From positions 30,983 to 94,982 of the forward strand of contig NZ_MCZK01000148.1 in the NCBI RefSeq assembly GCF_002875945.1: a DNA stretch of 64,000 nt. Direction: 5' to 3'. The translations under genes were made by a program, and so were the position numbers. Under the pieces are notes generated by a model that had not been told where the DNA came from, did no database searches, and saw nothing but the letters and a program-made list of their open reading frames with translations. Shown in pieces: positions 10,621 through 19,078 of the stretch; position 1 is the stretch's first letter; every line of letters starts with the position of its first letter. The DNA is from Vibrio lentus (GTDB lineage Bacteria > Pseudomonadota > Gammaproteobacteria > Enterobacterales > Vibrionaceae).

Positions 10621-10841
10621 TTTGTTTGGGTTTTGATAGCTCTAACTCACTGTCTATAAATAATTTATCAATTGATATTTTAATTTGCAGGAATCTTGAT
10701 GCTTTTTTGTTCGAAGAATCAAAGAAATATAGGACTTCAGTCGCTATTTAGGGAGGATTCCGTGAGGATTAAGGATAAATTAGTACGGAATAGCGCTAAG
10801 AAAACCTCAATTATCAAAAGTGACAGTGGTACAATAGCCAC

Positions 10842-11786
10842 ATGAGCGAAATTAGAACCCAAGTCCAGTTCGTCGACATTGACGAAGATATGGCTGGTCA
10901 GCGTATTGATAACTTCTTACGCAACCAATTAAAAAACATCCCGAAAAGCATGATTTATCGAATCGTGCGTAAAGGCGAAGTCCGCGTAAATAAAAAACGC
11001 ATCAAGGCTGAATACAAACTAAAAGCAGGTGATTTAGTTCGTATCCCGCCAGTTACTATTGAAGAGAAAACAGAAGACAGTGTGCCAAGCACGAAACTCA
11101 ATAAGGTTTCGGAATTGGAACAGTGCATCATCTATGAAGATGATCACATGCTGATTCTGAATAAACCATCAGGTACTGCGGTTCACGGTGGCAGTGGACT
11201 TAAGTTCGGCGCAATTGAAGCGTTACGAGCACTTCGTCCTGATGCGCGTTTTCTTGAACTTGTGCATCGTATTGATAGAGACACGTCAGGTATTCTACTT
11301 ATCGCGAAGAAACGTTCTGCGCTAAGACACCTTCAAGCACAGTTCCGCGAGAAAACCGTACAGAAGTACTATTTTGCTTTGGTGATGGGTGAGTGGAAGA
11401 ACAGCTGTAAAGTTGTTAATGCTCCGCTGTTGAAGAACGAAGTGAATAGTATTGTTCGTGTTAATCCAAATGGCAAAGCTTCTGAAACGCGCTTTAGAGT
11501 TTTAGAAAAGTTCCAAGACGCCACTTTAGTTCAGGCAAGTCCAATTACGGGTCGTACGCACCAAATTCGTGTGCATGCTCAATACACTGGCCACCCAATT
11601 GCTTGGGATGACCGTTACGGTGATCGTCGTTTCGATGCTTATACGGGTAAAGTAGGACTGAACCGTCTGTTCTTGCATGCAGCCAATATCAAGTTTACCC
11701 ACCCAGGTAGCGAAGAGAAGATGGATATCTCGGCGCCAATGGAAGCAAGATTAGAAAAAGCACTGACTGGCTTACGTAAGCTTTAA
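10842..11786 (+). CDS. rluC: 23S rRNA pseudouridine(955/2504/2580) synthase
   Basis: RluC-type pseudouridine synthase, 314 residues. An N-terminal S4 RNA-binding domain (about 18-80, GQRIDNFLRNQL ... GEVRVNKKRIK) precedes the RluA-type catalytic domain. The catalytic aspartate is in HRIDRDTSGILL near residue 145, and GRTHQIRVH is a further family signature. It modifies three uridines of 23S rRNA near the peptidyl-transferase centre. The gene is divergent from rne, the same arrangement as in E. coli. Confidence 0.95.
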   Translation: MSEIRTQVQFVDIDEDMAGQRIDNFLRNQLKNIPKSMIYRIVRKGEVRVNKKRIKAEYKLKAGDLVRIPPVTIEEKTEDSVPSTKLNKVSELEQCIIYEDDHMLILNKPSGTAVHGGSGLKFGAIEALRALRPDARFLELVHRIDRDTSGILLIAKKRSALRHLQAQFREKTVQKYYFALVMGEWKNSCKVVNAPLLKNEVNSIVRVNPNGKASETRFRVLEKFQDATLVQASPITGRTHQIRVHAQYTGHPIAWDDRYGDRRFDAYTGKVGLNRLFLHAANIKFTHPGSEEKMDISAPMEARLEKALTGLRKL

Positions 11787-11795
11787 CTTTAGGAA

Positions 11796-11816
11796 GATAC
11801 GAGATACGAGATACGA
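11796..11816. repeat. Three tandem copies of gatacga
   Basis: Three perfect head-to-tail copies of the 7-base unit gatacga lie just after the rluC stop, with a further partial match downstream. Its role is unknown; it may be slippage within an intergenic repeat. Confidence 0.7.
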
Positions 11817-11862
11817 AAGAGATAACTCTTTTAGGATTTAGTATCAGTTATCCGCAAATGAT

Positions 11863-11895
11863 AAAGGTTGACGAATATCGTCAACCTTTTTTGTT
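11863..11895 (+). terminator. Terminator after rluC
   Basis: A 12-base-pair stem (aaaggttgacga / tcgtcaaccttt) with a three-base loop is followed by tttgtttt. Confidence 0.88.
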
Positions 11896-11945
11896 TTTAT
11901 ATGTTGTAGAAAATCCCTAACACGTTCGAGACTCATTCTTCTTCA

Positions 11946-11995
11946 TCGTCATCCCCTAGACCGACGAAGGAAGGAGTAGGGAACCTCCAATAGAG
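11946..11995. repeat. Degenerate dispersed CGTCAT-type intergenic repeat, copy 2
   Basis: It contains cgtcatcccctagaccgacg, then aaggaaggagtagggaacct and atagag. Similar words in similar order occur at 3880-3965. Both copies lie in non-coding gaps next to gene ends. Confidence 0.4.
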
Positions 11996-12003
11996 AGTAC
12001 CTG

Positions 12004-12585
12004 CTATAACACACTCATTCCTTGCGCTTCTAACATATCGACCAGATCGATCAGAGGTAAGCCGATCAACGTATTTGGGTCTTTACCTTCCATTTGCTTA
12101 AATAACGCAATACCTAATCCTTCACACATAAAACTGCCGGCGCAGTAATAAGGCTGTTCTTTCTCAACATAGGAAATGATCTGTTGCTCTGTTAAATCGC
12201 GGAAATGTACTACGAAGGTATCTAAGCGAGTATCGGCTTGATTGGTTTCGCTGTTCCATACGGTTATCCCTGTATAGAAAGTGATGCTCTTACCGCTTTG
12301 GCGAGATAACTGCTCAATCGCTTTTTCACGAGTATGTGGTTTACCAATGATCTCCCCGTCAATGACGCACACTTGATCAGAGCCGATCACTAAGCTTGGT
12401 TTTTCAACCGCACAAGACTTGGCTTTTGTCTCGGCAAGACGCATTACCAATTGTTGAGGTGTCTCGTCTGAAAGAGGGGTTTCATCGCAGTCTGGCTTGG
12501 CTGTAACGAAGCTTAACTGTAGTTTTTTGAGGATCTCTTGCCTAAATGGTGAGGTAGAGGCTAAAACTAGTTGGTAATTTCTCAT
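12004..12585 (-). CDS. maf: Maf family nucleoside triphosphate pyrophosphatase (YceF type)
   Basis: House-cleaning pyrophosphatase of 193 residues. It carries the Maf N-terminal signature LVLASTSPFRQEILKKL and the conserved segments ETKA, GSDQV and GKP. E. coli YceF, found at this same chromosomal position beside yceD and rluC, prefers 7-methyl-GTP and removes modified nucleotides before they reach nucleic acids. I infer the same specificity from position and similarity. It is divergent from yceD with 149 bases between. Confidence 0.9.
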   Translation of the reverse strand: MRNYQLVLASTSPFRQEILKKLQLSFVTAKPDCDETPLSDETPQQLVMRLAETKAKSCAVEKPSLVIGSDQVCVIDGEIIGKPHTREKAIEQLSRQSGKSITFYTGITVWNSETNQADTRLDTFVVHFRDLTEQQIISYVEKEQPYYCAGSFMCEGLGIALFKQMEGKDPNTLIGLPLIDLVDMLEAQGMSVL

Positions 12586-12696
12586 TTTAATTTACAATTC
12601 ACGGAAGCATTTATCTCAGGATAACGTAACTTGTCCTGCTATTCATAATGCTCTGAATAGGAAAGGCAGGAAAGTACATTTTTTTTGCCATTTCCT

Positions 12697-12725
12697 TTGA
12701 CTAAACATGATTTGGAAGATAAGAT
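12697..12725 (+). promoter_or_regulatory. Sigma-70 promoter of the yceD-rpmF-plsX-fab cluster
   Basis: TTGACT (12697-12702), a 17-base spacer and TAAGAT (12720-12725) form a near-consensus promoter. Transcription would begin around 12732, only about three bases before the yceD ATG at 12735, so this transcript would be almost leaderless. Confidence 0.7.
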
Positions 12726-12734
12726 TCGCGCCCT

Positions 12735-13262
12735 ATGCAAAAGGAAAAAATACCGCGTACAGTAGATCCGGCACGAACGGCTCAAAAACGACTTGATATG
12801 GATGGTATCATCCAAGTAAGTCTTTTGAAGCGTTTAACCGAAACAACTGAAGGCGTAAAACGTGACGCGCAAGTCTCAATGTCATTTGGGCTTGATGAAC
12901 AACGATTAGTCGTTATCTCTGGTAAAGCTAACGTCGAAGTCGATTTAGAGTGTCAACGTTGTAATGAGGTTTTCGCACATGAGTGCGATGTCCAATTTAC
13001 TTATACTCCTGTTTACAGCGAGAAAAGTGAAGAGGAAGCACCGGAAGAGTACGATTTGGTAGATCTGAACGAGTACGGTGAGTTAGACCTGATTCAATTA
13101 GTTGAAGACGAGTTCATCCTTGGATTGCCACAAATAGCAATGCACGACGATGCGAAATGTAGCGTTAACTCAAATAACTTGGTGTTTGGTGAACTTCCTG
13201 AAGAAATTGAGGAAGATAAAAAGCCGAATCCATTTGATGTTTTAAAAAACTTAAAGAAGTAA
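12735..13262 (+). CDS. yceD: YceD family protein, 23S rRNA accumulation protein (DUF177)
   Basis: Small acidic protein of 175 residues, encoded ahead of rpmF in most Gram-negative bacteria. E. coli YceD is linked to normal 23S rRNA levels; the molecular role is not settled. The sequence has the conserved ECQRCNE cysteine pair (near residue 75), a later cysteine in HDDAKC, and the acidic segment LDLIQLVEDEFILGLPQ. It heads a cluster running on to fatty acid synthesis. No Shine-Dalgarno element is evident before the ATG, fitting a near-leaderless mRNA from the promoter at 12697-12725. Confidence 0.92.
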   Translation: MQKEKIPRTVDPARTAQKRLDMDGIIQVSLLKRLTETTEGVKRDAQVSMSFGLDEQRLVVISGKANVEVDLECQRCNEVFAHECDVQFTYTPVYSEKSEEEAPEEYDLVDLNEYGELDLIQLVEDEFILGLPQIAMHDDAKCSVNSNNLVFGELPEEIEEDKKPNPFDVLKNLKK

Positions 13263-13310
13263 CTTATTAACAAGTAACTATTTTTAAGAATTTACATAGG
13301 AGTAGGGTCA

Positions 13311-13481
13311 ATGGCCGTACAAAAGAGCAAGAAATCACGTTCAATGCGTGGCATGCGTCGTTCACACGATGCGCTAACTACAGCTGCACTTTCTGTAGAC
13401 GCAACTTCAGGTGAAACTCACCTACGTCACAACGTGACTGCCGAAGGTTTCTACCGCGGCAAAAAGGTTATCAACAAGTAA
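13311..13481 (+). CDS. rpmF: 50S ribosomal protein L32
   Basis: A 56-residue basic protein beginning [20 protein letters not shown] and ending [11 protein letters not shown], the standard gamma-proteobacterial L32. The Shine-Dalgarno region ataggagtaggg precedes the ATG. It lies 48 bases after yceD and 9 bases before plsX, the usual yceD-rpmF-plsX arrangement that links ribosome and lipid genes on one transcript. The zinc-binding cysteines found in some L32 proteins are absent. Confidence 0.97.
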   Translation: MAVQKSKKSRSMRGMRRSHDALTTAALSVDATSGETHLRHNVTAEGFYRGKKVINK

Positions 13482-13490
13482 GGTTGACCT

Positions 13491-14516
13491 TTGCAAAATC
13501 TAACCGTTGCGCTTGATGCAATGGGCGGGGACTTCGGTCCTCGTGTAACAGTGCCTGCCGCCGTGCAGGCACTGTCGTATTTCCCAGAGCTAAAAGTCAT
13601 TCTCATAGGTGATCGAAACGCGATCACATCTCAATTATCTTCATTAGGTCGAATGCCTGATTCTCGTTTGAGTATCCAGCATTGTGATCGAGTTATTTCC
13701 AATTCTGAAAAACCTTCACTAGCCTTACGTAATAGTCAGGGTAGTTCTATGCGTGCCGCTATTGATCTTGTTGCCGAATCACAGGCTGATGCTTGTGTGA
13801 GTGGTGGTAACACTGGCGCACTGATGGCTTTGTCCCGTTTCCGACTCAAACTCCTTCCTGGTATTGATAGGCCTGCATTGGTTTCAGCTTTGCCTACAGC
13901 GTCAGGGAATCGTACATGGATGCTTGATTTAGGGGCAAACGTGTCTAGTGATGCGGATTCACTGTTTCAGTTTGCCGTGATGGGCAGCGCATTAGCGGAA
14001 CAACATTTAGATCGCGCTCCACGTGTCGCAATCTTGAATATCGGCGCAGAAGAAATTAAAGGCAACGACCTTGTAAAACGATGCGCGGAAATGTTGTCGA
14101 ATACTCAGTCTGTGAACTTCATAGGCTATATTGAAGGTAACCAGCTACTTCAAGATGCTGCTGATGTCGTCGTATGTGATGGTTTTGTGGGCAATGTCTG
14201 CTTAAAAACGTGCGAAGGTACAGCTCAGCTCTTTATTGATAAGCTAAAAACGCGCATGATGGCTTCAACAATAAAGGGTTGGATAGCCAGAATGCTGTTT
14301 TCTGAGCTATTTACTGAATTAAAAACCTTGAACCCCGACCAGTATAACGGCGCAAGTTTGTTAGGATTGCGCGGCATTGTCATTAAAAGTCATGGAAGTG
14401 CTGATGTATCTGCAGTCGTCAACGCGATTGGTGAAGCAGTACACGAGGTCAAACGACAAGTCCCCAGCCGCATTAGCGATCGTTTGGAAGCGGTTTTACT
14501 CGAGAGGCATTATTAG
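13491..14516 (+). CDS. plsX: Phosphate acyltransferase PlsX
   Basis: PlsX converts acyl-ACP and phosphate to acyl-phosphate, feeding the PlsY route of phospholipid synthesis. It is a peripheral membrane enzyme of 341 residues. The N-terminus [18 protein letters not shown] and the later [15 protein letters not shown] and [10 protein letters not shown] are family signatures. The start is TTG at 13491. Its ribosome site (taagg) overlaps the rpmF stop codon, which suggests translational coupling to L32. FabH follows after five bases. Confidence 0.95.
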   Translation: MQNLTVALDAMGGDFGPRVTVPAAVQALSYFPELKVILIGDRNAITSQLSSLGRMPDSRLSIQHCDRVISNSEKPSLALRNSQGSSMRAAIDLVAESQADACVSGGNTGALMALSRFRLKLLPGIDRPALVSALPTASGNRTWMLDLGANVSSDADSLFQFAVMGSALAEQHLDRAPRVAILNIGAEEIKGNDLVKRCAEMLSNTQSVNFIGYIEGNQLLQDAADVVVCDGFVGNVCLKTCEGTAQLFIDKLKTRMMASTIKGWIARMLFSELFTELKTLNPDQYNGASLLGLRGIVIKSHGSADVSAVVNAIGEAVHEVKRQVPSRISDRLEAVLLERHY

Positions 14517-14521
14517 TCTTC

Positions 14522-15472
14522 ATGTATAGCAAAATTTTAGGTACTGGCAGCTACTTGCCATCTCAGGTGCGTACTAACGCAGACTTAGAGAAAATGGTAG
14601 AGACTAGCGATGAGTGGATCGTTGCTAGAACAGGTATTAAAGAGCGTCGTATTTCAGCGGAAAACGAAACCGTTGCGGATATGGCGTTTTACGCTGCTGA
14701 GAATGCCATTGAAATGGCGGGTATCGACAAAGAAGATATCGACTTAATCATTGTTGCAACAACCAGCAGTAGCCATACATTCCCATCTTCTGCATGTCAG
14801 GTACAAGGTAAGCTTGGTATTAAAGGCTGTCCTGCATTCGACTTAGCTGCAGCATGTTCAGGCTTTGTATATGCATTGTCTGTTGCTGACCAGCATATCA
14901 AAACGGGCATGTGTAAGAACGTTTTGGTGATTGGTGCTGATGCATTATCAAAAACCTGTGATCCGACTGACCGCTCTACTATCATCTTATTTGGTGATGC
15001 AGCAGGCGCGGTGGTTGTAGGCGCAAGCGAAGAGCCAGGTATTTTGTCGACTCACATTTACTCTGATGGTAAATATGGTGAACTTCTAAGCTTAGAAGTA
15101 CCAGAGCGTGGCGGTGATGCAGATAAATGGCTGCACATGGCGGGCAACGAAGTATTCAAAGTGGCGGTAACTCAGCTTTCTAAGCTAGTTAAAGACACAT
15201 TAGCGGCGAATAACATGGATAAGTCAGAGCTTGATTGGTTAGTTCCACACCAAGCCAACTACCGTATTATTTCAGCAACCGCTAAAAAGCTGACAATGTC
15301 GCTTGATCAAGTGGTGATTACCCTTGATAAGCACGGCAATACGTCGGCAGCTACGGTACCGACAGCACTCGATGAGGCTGTTCGTGACGGGCGAATTAAA
15401 CGTGGTCAAACGCTTCTTCTCGAAGCCTTTGGCGGCGGCTTCACTTGGGGTTCTGCGCTAGTTAAATTCTAA
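14522..15472 (+). CDS. fabH: Beta-ketoacyl-ACP synthase III
   Basis: FabH condenses acetyl-CoA with malonyl-ACP and so starts fatty acid synthesis. At 316 residues it is the usual length. The Cys-His-Asn triad is seen in [11 protein letters not shown] (Cys near 112), VPHQANYRI (His near 244) and [10 protein letters not shown] (Asn near 274). It is tightly packed behind plsX and separated from fabD by a hairpin at 15495-15529 that may reduce read-through. Confidence 0.96.
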   Translation: MYSKILGTGSYLPSQVRTNADLEKMVETSDEWIVARTGIKERRISAENETVADMAFYAAENAIEMAGIDKEDIDLIIVATTSSSHTFPSSACQVQGKLGIKGCPAFDLAAACSGFVYALSVADQHIKTGMCKNVLVIGADALSKTCDPTDRSTIILFGDAAGAVVVGASEEPGILSTHIYSDGKYGELLSLEVPERGGDADKWLHMAGNEVFKVAVTQLSKLVKDTLAANNMDKSELDWLVPHQANYRIISATAKKLTMSLDQVVITLDKHGNTSAATVPTALDEAVRDGRIKRGQTLLLEAFGGGFTWGSALVKF

Positions 15473-15494
15473 CCTCAAGCGATAATCAACAAAC

Positions 15495-15529
15495 AAGGCA
15501 CATAACTTATGTGCCTTATTCAATTTTTT
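15495..15529 (+). terminator. Hairpin with T-run between fabH and fabD
   Basis: A 10-base-pair stem (aaggcacata / tatgtgcctt) with a three-base loop is followed by attcaatttttt. The T-run is displaced by five bases, so this may be a partial terminator or attenuator inside the cluster, or an RNA-stability element. Confidence 0.6.
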
Positions 15530-15552
15530 GCTTTGCTTAAAGGAAAATTACA

Positions 15553-16476
15553 ATGAGCAAATTTGCTATCGTATTCCCAGGCCAAGGCTCTCAAGCTATC
15601 GGTATGCTTGCTGACCTAGGCGAACAGTATCATGTTGTTAAAAAGACATTTGCTGAAGCTTCAGAAGCACTTGGTTACGATCTATGGGCATTGGTTCAAG
15701 ATGGTCCAGTAGAAAATCTAAATGAAACTTTCCGTACTCAACCAGCTCTACTAACAGCGTCTGTTGCAATCTGGCGTGTATGGCAAGAGCTTGGTCTAGA
15801 GCAACCTGCAAACCTAGCAGGGCACAGCCTAGGCGAATACTCTGCACTAGTGTGTGCTGGCGTTATCGACTTTAAAGAAGCGATCAAGCTAGTTGAGCTA
15901 CGTGGTCAACTGATGCAAGAAGCGGTTCCTGCAGGCGTTGGTGCAATGTACGCAATCATCGGTCTAGATGATGAAGCGATTGCTAAAGCGTGTGAAGAAG
16001 CGGCACAAGACGAAGTTGTGTCTCCAGTTAACTTCAATTCACCTGGCCAAGTTGTTATCGCGGGTAACAAAGCGGCAGTAGAGCGTGCTGGTGCACTATG
16101 TAAAGAAGCAGGCGCTAAACGTGCTCTTCCTTTACCTGTATCTGTGCCGTCTCACTGTGCCCTTATGAAGCCTGCAGCAGACAAGCTAGCGGTTGCTCTA
16201 GAAGCTCTAGAGTTCAACACACCGGCACTGCCTGTTATCAATAACGTCGATGTTATTGCTGAAACAGACCCTGCAAAAATCAAGAGCGCACTTGTTCGTC
16301 AGCTATACAGCCCAGTTCGTTGGACTGAAAGTGTACAAGCGATGAATGAGCAAGGCGTTGAAAAGCTACTAGAATTAGGCCCAGGTAAGGTTCTTACTGG
16401 TCTAACAAAACGTATTGTTAAAACTATGACAGCTGCTGCAGTTAATGACACTGCATCACTAGACGCTGCTAAGTAA
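15553..16476 (+). CDS. fabD: Malonyl CoA-acyl carrier protein transacylase
   Basis: FabD loads malonyl groups from CoA onto acyl carrier protein. The 307-residue protein has the nucleophile motif GHSLGEYSAL (Ser near 92), the opening FPGQGSQAIGM, and the catalytic histidine in VPSHCALM (near 201). A good Shine-Dalgarno (aaagga) precedes the ATG. FabG follows after about 25 bases, the standard fabD-fabG order. Confidence 0.96.
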   Translation: MSKFAIVFPGQGSQAIGMLADLGEQYHVVKKTFAEASEALGYDLWALVQDGPVENLNETFRTQPALLTASVAIWRVWQELGLEQPANLAGHSLGEYSALVCAGVIDFKEAIKLVELRGQLMQEAVPAGVGAMYAIIGLDDEAIAKACEEAAQDEVVSPVNFNSPGQVVIAGNKAAVERAGALCKEAGAKRALPLPVSVPSHCALMKPAADKLAVALEALEFNTPALPVINNVDVIAETDPAKIKSALVRQLYSPVRWTESVQAMNEQGVEKLLELGPGKVLTGLTKRIVKTMTAAAVNDTASLDAAK

Positions 16477-16501
16477 ATAACCAATTAATAGAGAAGTTAT
16501 G

Positions 16502-17236
16502 ATGAATTTAGAAGGCAAAGTTGCACTAGTTACAGGCGCAAGCCGTGGTATCGGTCGTGCAATCGCTGAACTTTTAGTTGAGCGTGGTGCTAAAGTTATC
16601 GGTACTGCTACGTCTGAAGGCGGCGCTGCTGCAATCAGCGAGTACCTTGGTGAGAACGGTAAAGGTCTTGCTCTTAACGTAACTGACGTTGACTCAATTA
16701 CTGCTACACTGAAGACCATCAACGATGAATTTGGTGCGATCGACATTCTAGTTAACAACGCAGGTATCACTCGTGATAACCTACTTATGCGTATGAAAGA
16801 CGACGAATGGAATGACATCATCGATACTAACTTAACGCCTATCTTCCGCATGTCTAAAGCTGTATTGCGTGGCATGATGAAGAAGCGTCAAGGTCGTATT
16901 GTAAACGTTGGTTCTGTAGTAGGTACTATGGGTAACGCTGGTCAAGCTAACTACGCAGCTGCAAAAGCTGGCGTGATTGGTTTTACTAAATCAATGGCTC
17001 GTGAAGTTGCATCTCGTGGCGTTACAGTGAACACTGTTGCTCCAGGTTTCATCGAAACTGATATGACTAAAGCGCTAAATGATGACCAACGTGCAGCAAC
17101 TTTGGCGAATGTACCAGCAGGTCGACTAGGTGACCCTCGCGAAATCGCTGAAGCTGTGGTATTTTTGGCGTCACCTGCGGCAGCTTATATCACAGGTGAA
17201 ACACTTCACGTCAATGGCGGTATGTACATGGTGTAA
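16502..17236 (+). CDS. fabG: 3-oxoacyl-ACP reductase
   Basis: NADPH-dependent ketoacyl-ACP reductase of the short-chain dehydrogenase family, the first reduction of each elongation cycle. It has the cofactor loop GASRGIGRA, NNAGITRDN, and the active-site Tyr-Lys in ANYAAAKAG. Two ATG codons are adjacent (16499 and 16502). I chose the second, giving 244 residues as in E. coli (MNLEGKVALVTG) and better spacing from agagaag. Confidence 0.95.
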   Translation: MNLEGKVALVTGASRGIGRAIAELLVERGAKVIGTATSEGGAAAISEYLGENGKGLALNVTDVDSITATLKTINDEFGAIDILVNNAGITRDNLLMRMKDDEWNDIIDTNLTPIFRMSKAVLRGMMKKRQGRIVNVGSVVGTMGNAGQANYAAAKAGVIGFTKSMAREVASRGVTVNTVAPGFIETDMTKALNDDQRAATLANVPAGRLGDPREIAEAVVFLASPAAAYITGETLHVNGGMYMV

Positions 17237-17304
17237 ATTATGTGCAACATTTGTGCATGATTTAAGTCAAGATCATACGTAATTTCGGTTAAAATCGTGA
17301 AAAT

Positions 17305-17319
17305 TGTGGTTTGACCAGA
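17305..17319 (+). promoter_or_regulatory. Candidate FadR operator upstream of acpP
   Basis: The sequence tgtggtttgaccaga holds the inverted TGGT-N3-ACCA core of the FadR consensus with few mismatches. It overlaps the first of two TTGACC -35-like words ahead of acpP. FadR is known to bind fatty acid synthesis promoters in E. coli; binding here is an inference. Confidence 0.4.
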
Positions 17320-17323
17320 AAAG

Positions 17324-17352
17324 TTGACCTTGCAACTTTCAATAGATTGAAT
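17324..17352 (+). promoter_or_regulatory. Candidate acpP promoter with overlapping palindrome
   Basis: TTGACC (17324-17329), a 17-base spacer and TTGAAT (17347-17352) make a plausible sigma-70 promoter about 50 bases before acpP. A perfect 7-base-pair inverted repeat, aaagttg-N6-caacttt (17320-17339), covers the -35 and could be an operator or the start of a leader hairpin. Confidence 0.5.
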
Positions 17353-17402
17353 AAACTACGGAAAACATCGCATAAAGCGAACTCTGTAAAGGAAAAGAAA
17401 AA

Positions 17403-17636
17403 ATGAGCAACCTCGAAGAACGCGTAAAGAAAATCATTGTTGAACAGCTAGGTGTAGACGAAGCTGAAGTTAAAAACGAAGCTTCTTTCGTTGATGACCT
17501 AGGTGCAGATTCTCTAGACACAGTTGAGCTAGTAATGGCTCTAGAAGAAGAATTCGACACTGAAATCCCAGATGACGAAGCTGAGAAAATTACTACTGTT
17601 CAAGCTGCTATCGATTACGTAACTAGCGCTCAGTAA
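17403..17636 (+). CDS. acpP: Acyl carrier protein
   Basis: The 77-residue acidic carrier of all fatty acid synthesis intermediates. The phosphopantetheine attachment serine is in [18 protein letters not shown] (Ser37 counting Met). A strong Shine-Dalgarno (aaaggaaaag) precedes the ATG. The 166-base gap after fabG, a candidate promoter and a downstream terminator suggest a separate abundant acpP transcript, as in E. coli. Confidence 0.98.
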   Translation: MSNLEERVKKIIVEQLGVDEAEVKNEASFVDDLGADSLDTVELVMALEEEFDTEIPDDEAEKITTVQAAIDYVTSAQ

Positions 17637-17646
17637 TAATCTCTCC

Positions 17647-17677
17647 CAGGCGGTCACCTTGACCGCCTGTGTTTTAT
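17647..17677 (+). terminator. Terminator after acpP
   Basis: A 10-base-pair stem (caggcggtca / tgaccgcctg) with a three-base loop is followed by tgttttat, between acpP and fabF. Confidence 0.8.
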
Positions 17678-17729
17678 CTAACTCATCTATCCTCATCTTA
17701 AATCACCTCAATCCCCGGAGTGTAATATC

Positions 17730-18974
17730 GTGTCCAAGCGTCGTGTAGTTGTCACTGGCATGGGTATGTTGTCGCCGGTAGGCAACACTGTAGAATCTTC
17801 TTGGAAAGCCCTGCTAGCTGGTCAAAGTGGTATCGTTAATATCGATCATTTTGATGCAACCAATTTCTCAACTCGTTTTGCAGGTCTAGTTAAAGACTTT
17901 AACTGCGAAGAGTATATGACTAAAAAAGATGCTCGTAAGATGGACTTGTTCATCCAGTACGGCGTCGCAGCAGGTATTCAAGCTTTAGATGATTCAGCCC
18001 TAACTATTACTGAAGAAAACGCCCCTCGTGTTGGCGTTGCTATCGGTTCTGGTATTGGTGGTCTTGGTTTGATCGAAGCAGGTCACCAAGCTCTAACTGA
18101 AAAAGGCCCTCGTAAAATCAGTCCGTTCTTCGTTCCGTCGACGATCGTGAATATGATTGCGGGTCACATGTCTATCATGCGTGGTCTACGCGGTCCAAAC
18201 ATCGCGATCTCTACGGCATGTACGACTGGTCTACATAACATTGGTCACGCGGCTCGTATGATTGCATACGGCGATGCTGACGCAATGCTAGCGGGTGGTG
18301 CAGAAAAAGCATCTACACCACTAGGTATGGGCGGTTTTGGTGCGGCTAAAGCACTGTCTACTCGTAACGATGAGCCTCAAAAAGCTTCTCGTCCATGGGA
18401 CAAAGGTCGTGACGGCTTCGTTCTTGGTGACGGTGCAGGCATGATGGTTCTTGAAGAGTACGAACATGCGAAAGCTCGTGGCGCTAAGATTTACTGTGAG
18501 CTAGTTGGCTTCGGTATGTCGGGTGACGCTTACCATATGACATCTCCAAGTGAAGATGGTTCTGGTGGCGCGCTAGCGATGGAAGCGGCTATGCGTGATG
18601 CTGGCGTGACTGGTGAGCAAATCGGTTATGTTAACGCACACGGTACATCGACTCCTGCGGGTGATGTAGCTGAAGTTAAGGGTATTAAACGTGCTCTTGG
18701 CGAAGCAGGCTGTAAGCAAGTATTGGTTTCTTCTACGAAATCAATGACTGGCCACCTTCTTGGTGCTGCTGGTTCTGCTGAAGCGATCATCACAGCGATG
18801 TCCTTGGTTGACCAGATTGTCCCACCGACAATCAACCTAGATGATCCTGAAGAAGGCTTAGATATTGACTTAGTACCTCACACCGCACGTAAAGTTAGCG
18901 GCATGGAATATGCTGCATGTAACTCATTCGGTTTTGGTGGTACAAACGGCTGTTTGATCTTCAAAAAGATTTAA
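17730..18974 (+). CDS. fabF: Beta-ketoacyl-ACP synthase II
   Basis: FabF elongates acyl-ACP and in related bacteria adjusts membrane unsaturation with temperature. The 414-residue protein has the thiolase-fold Cys-His-His triad: [10 protein letters not shown] (Cys near 164), [11 protein letters not shown] and [10 protein letters not shown]. The start is GTG at 17730 after the site cggag. A strong terminator follows at 19029-19066. Confidence 0.96.
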   Translation: MSKRRVVVTGMGMLSPVGNTVESSWKALLAGQSGIVNIDHFDATNFSTRFAGLVKDFNCEEYMTKKDARKMDLFIQYGVAAGIQALDDSALTITEENAPRVGVAIGSGIGGLGLIEAGHQALTEKGPRKISPFFVPSTIVNMIAGHMSIMRGLRGPNIAISTACTTGLHNIGHAARMIAYGDADAMLAGGAEKASTPLGMGGFGAAKALSTRNDEPQKASRPWDKGRDGFVLGDGAGMMVLEEYEHAKARGAKIYCELVGFGMSGDAYHMTSPSEDGSGGALAMEAAMRDAGVTGEQIGYVNAHGTSTPAGDVAEVKGIKRALGEAGCKQVLVSSTKSMTGHLLGAAGSAEAIITAMSLVDQIVPPTINLDDPEEGLDIDLVPHTARKVSGMEYAACNSFGFGGTNGCLIFKKI

Positions 18975-19028
18975 TCATCTTATTAAAGACATAAACACTC
19001 GTAGATAGTCACAATTAGACTTGTTTTT

Positions 19029-19066
19029 AAACGGCTTGATGCTTTAGCATTGAGCCGTTTCTTTTT
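19029..19066 (+). terminator. Terminator after fabF, abutting the pabC start
   Basis: A 14-base-pair stem with two G-T pairs (aaacggcttgatgc / gcattgagccgttt), loop ttta, is followed by cttttt. The T-run ends directly at ATG 19067, twelve bases before the preferred pabC start, leaving no room for a separate promoter downstream of the hairpin. Confidence 0.85.
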
Positions 19067-19078
19067 ATGGGGAAAAAC

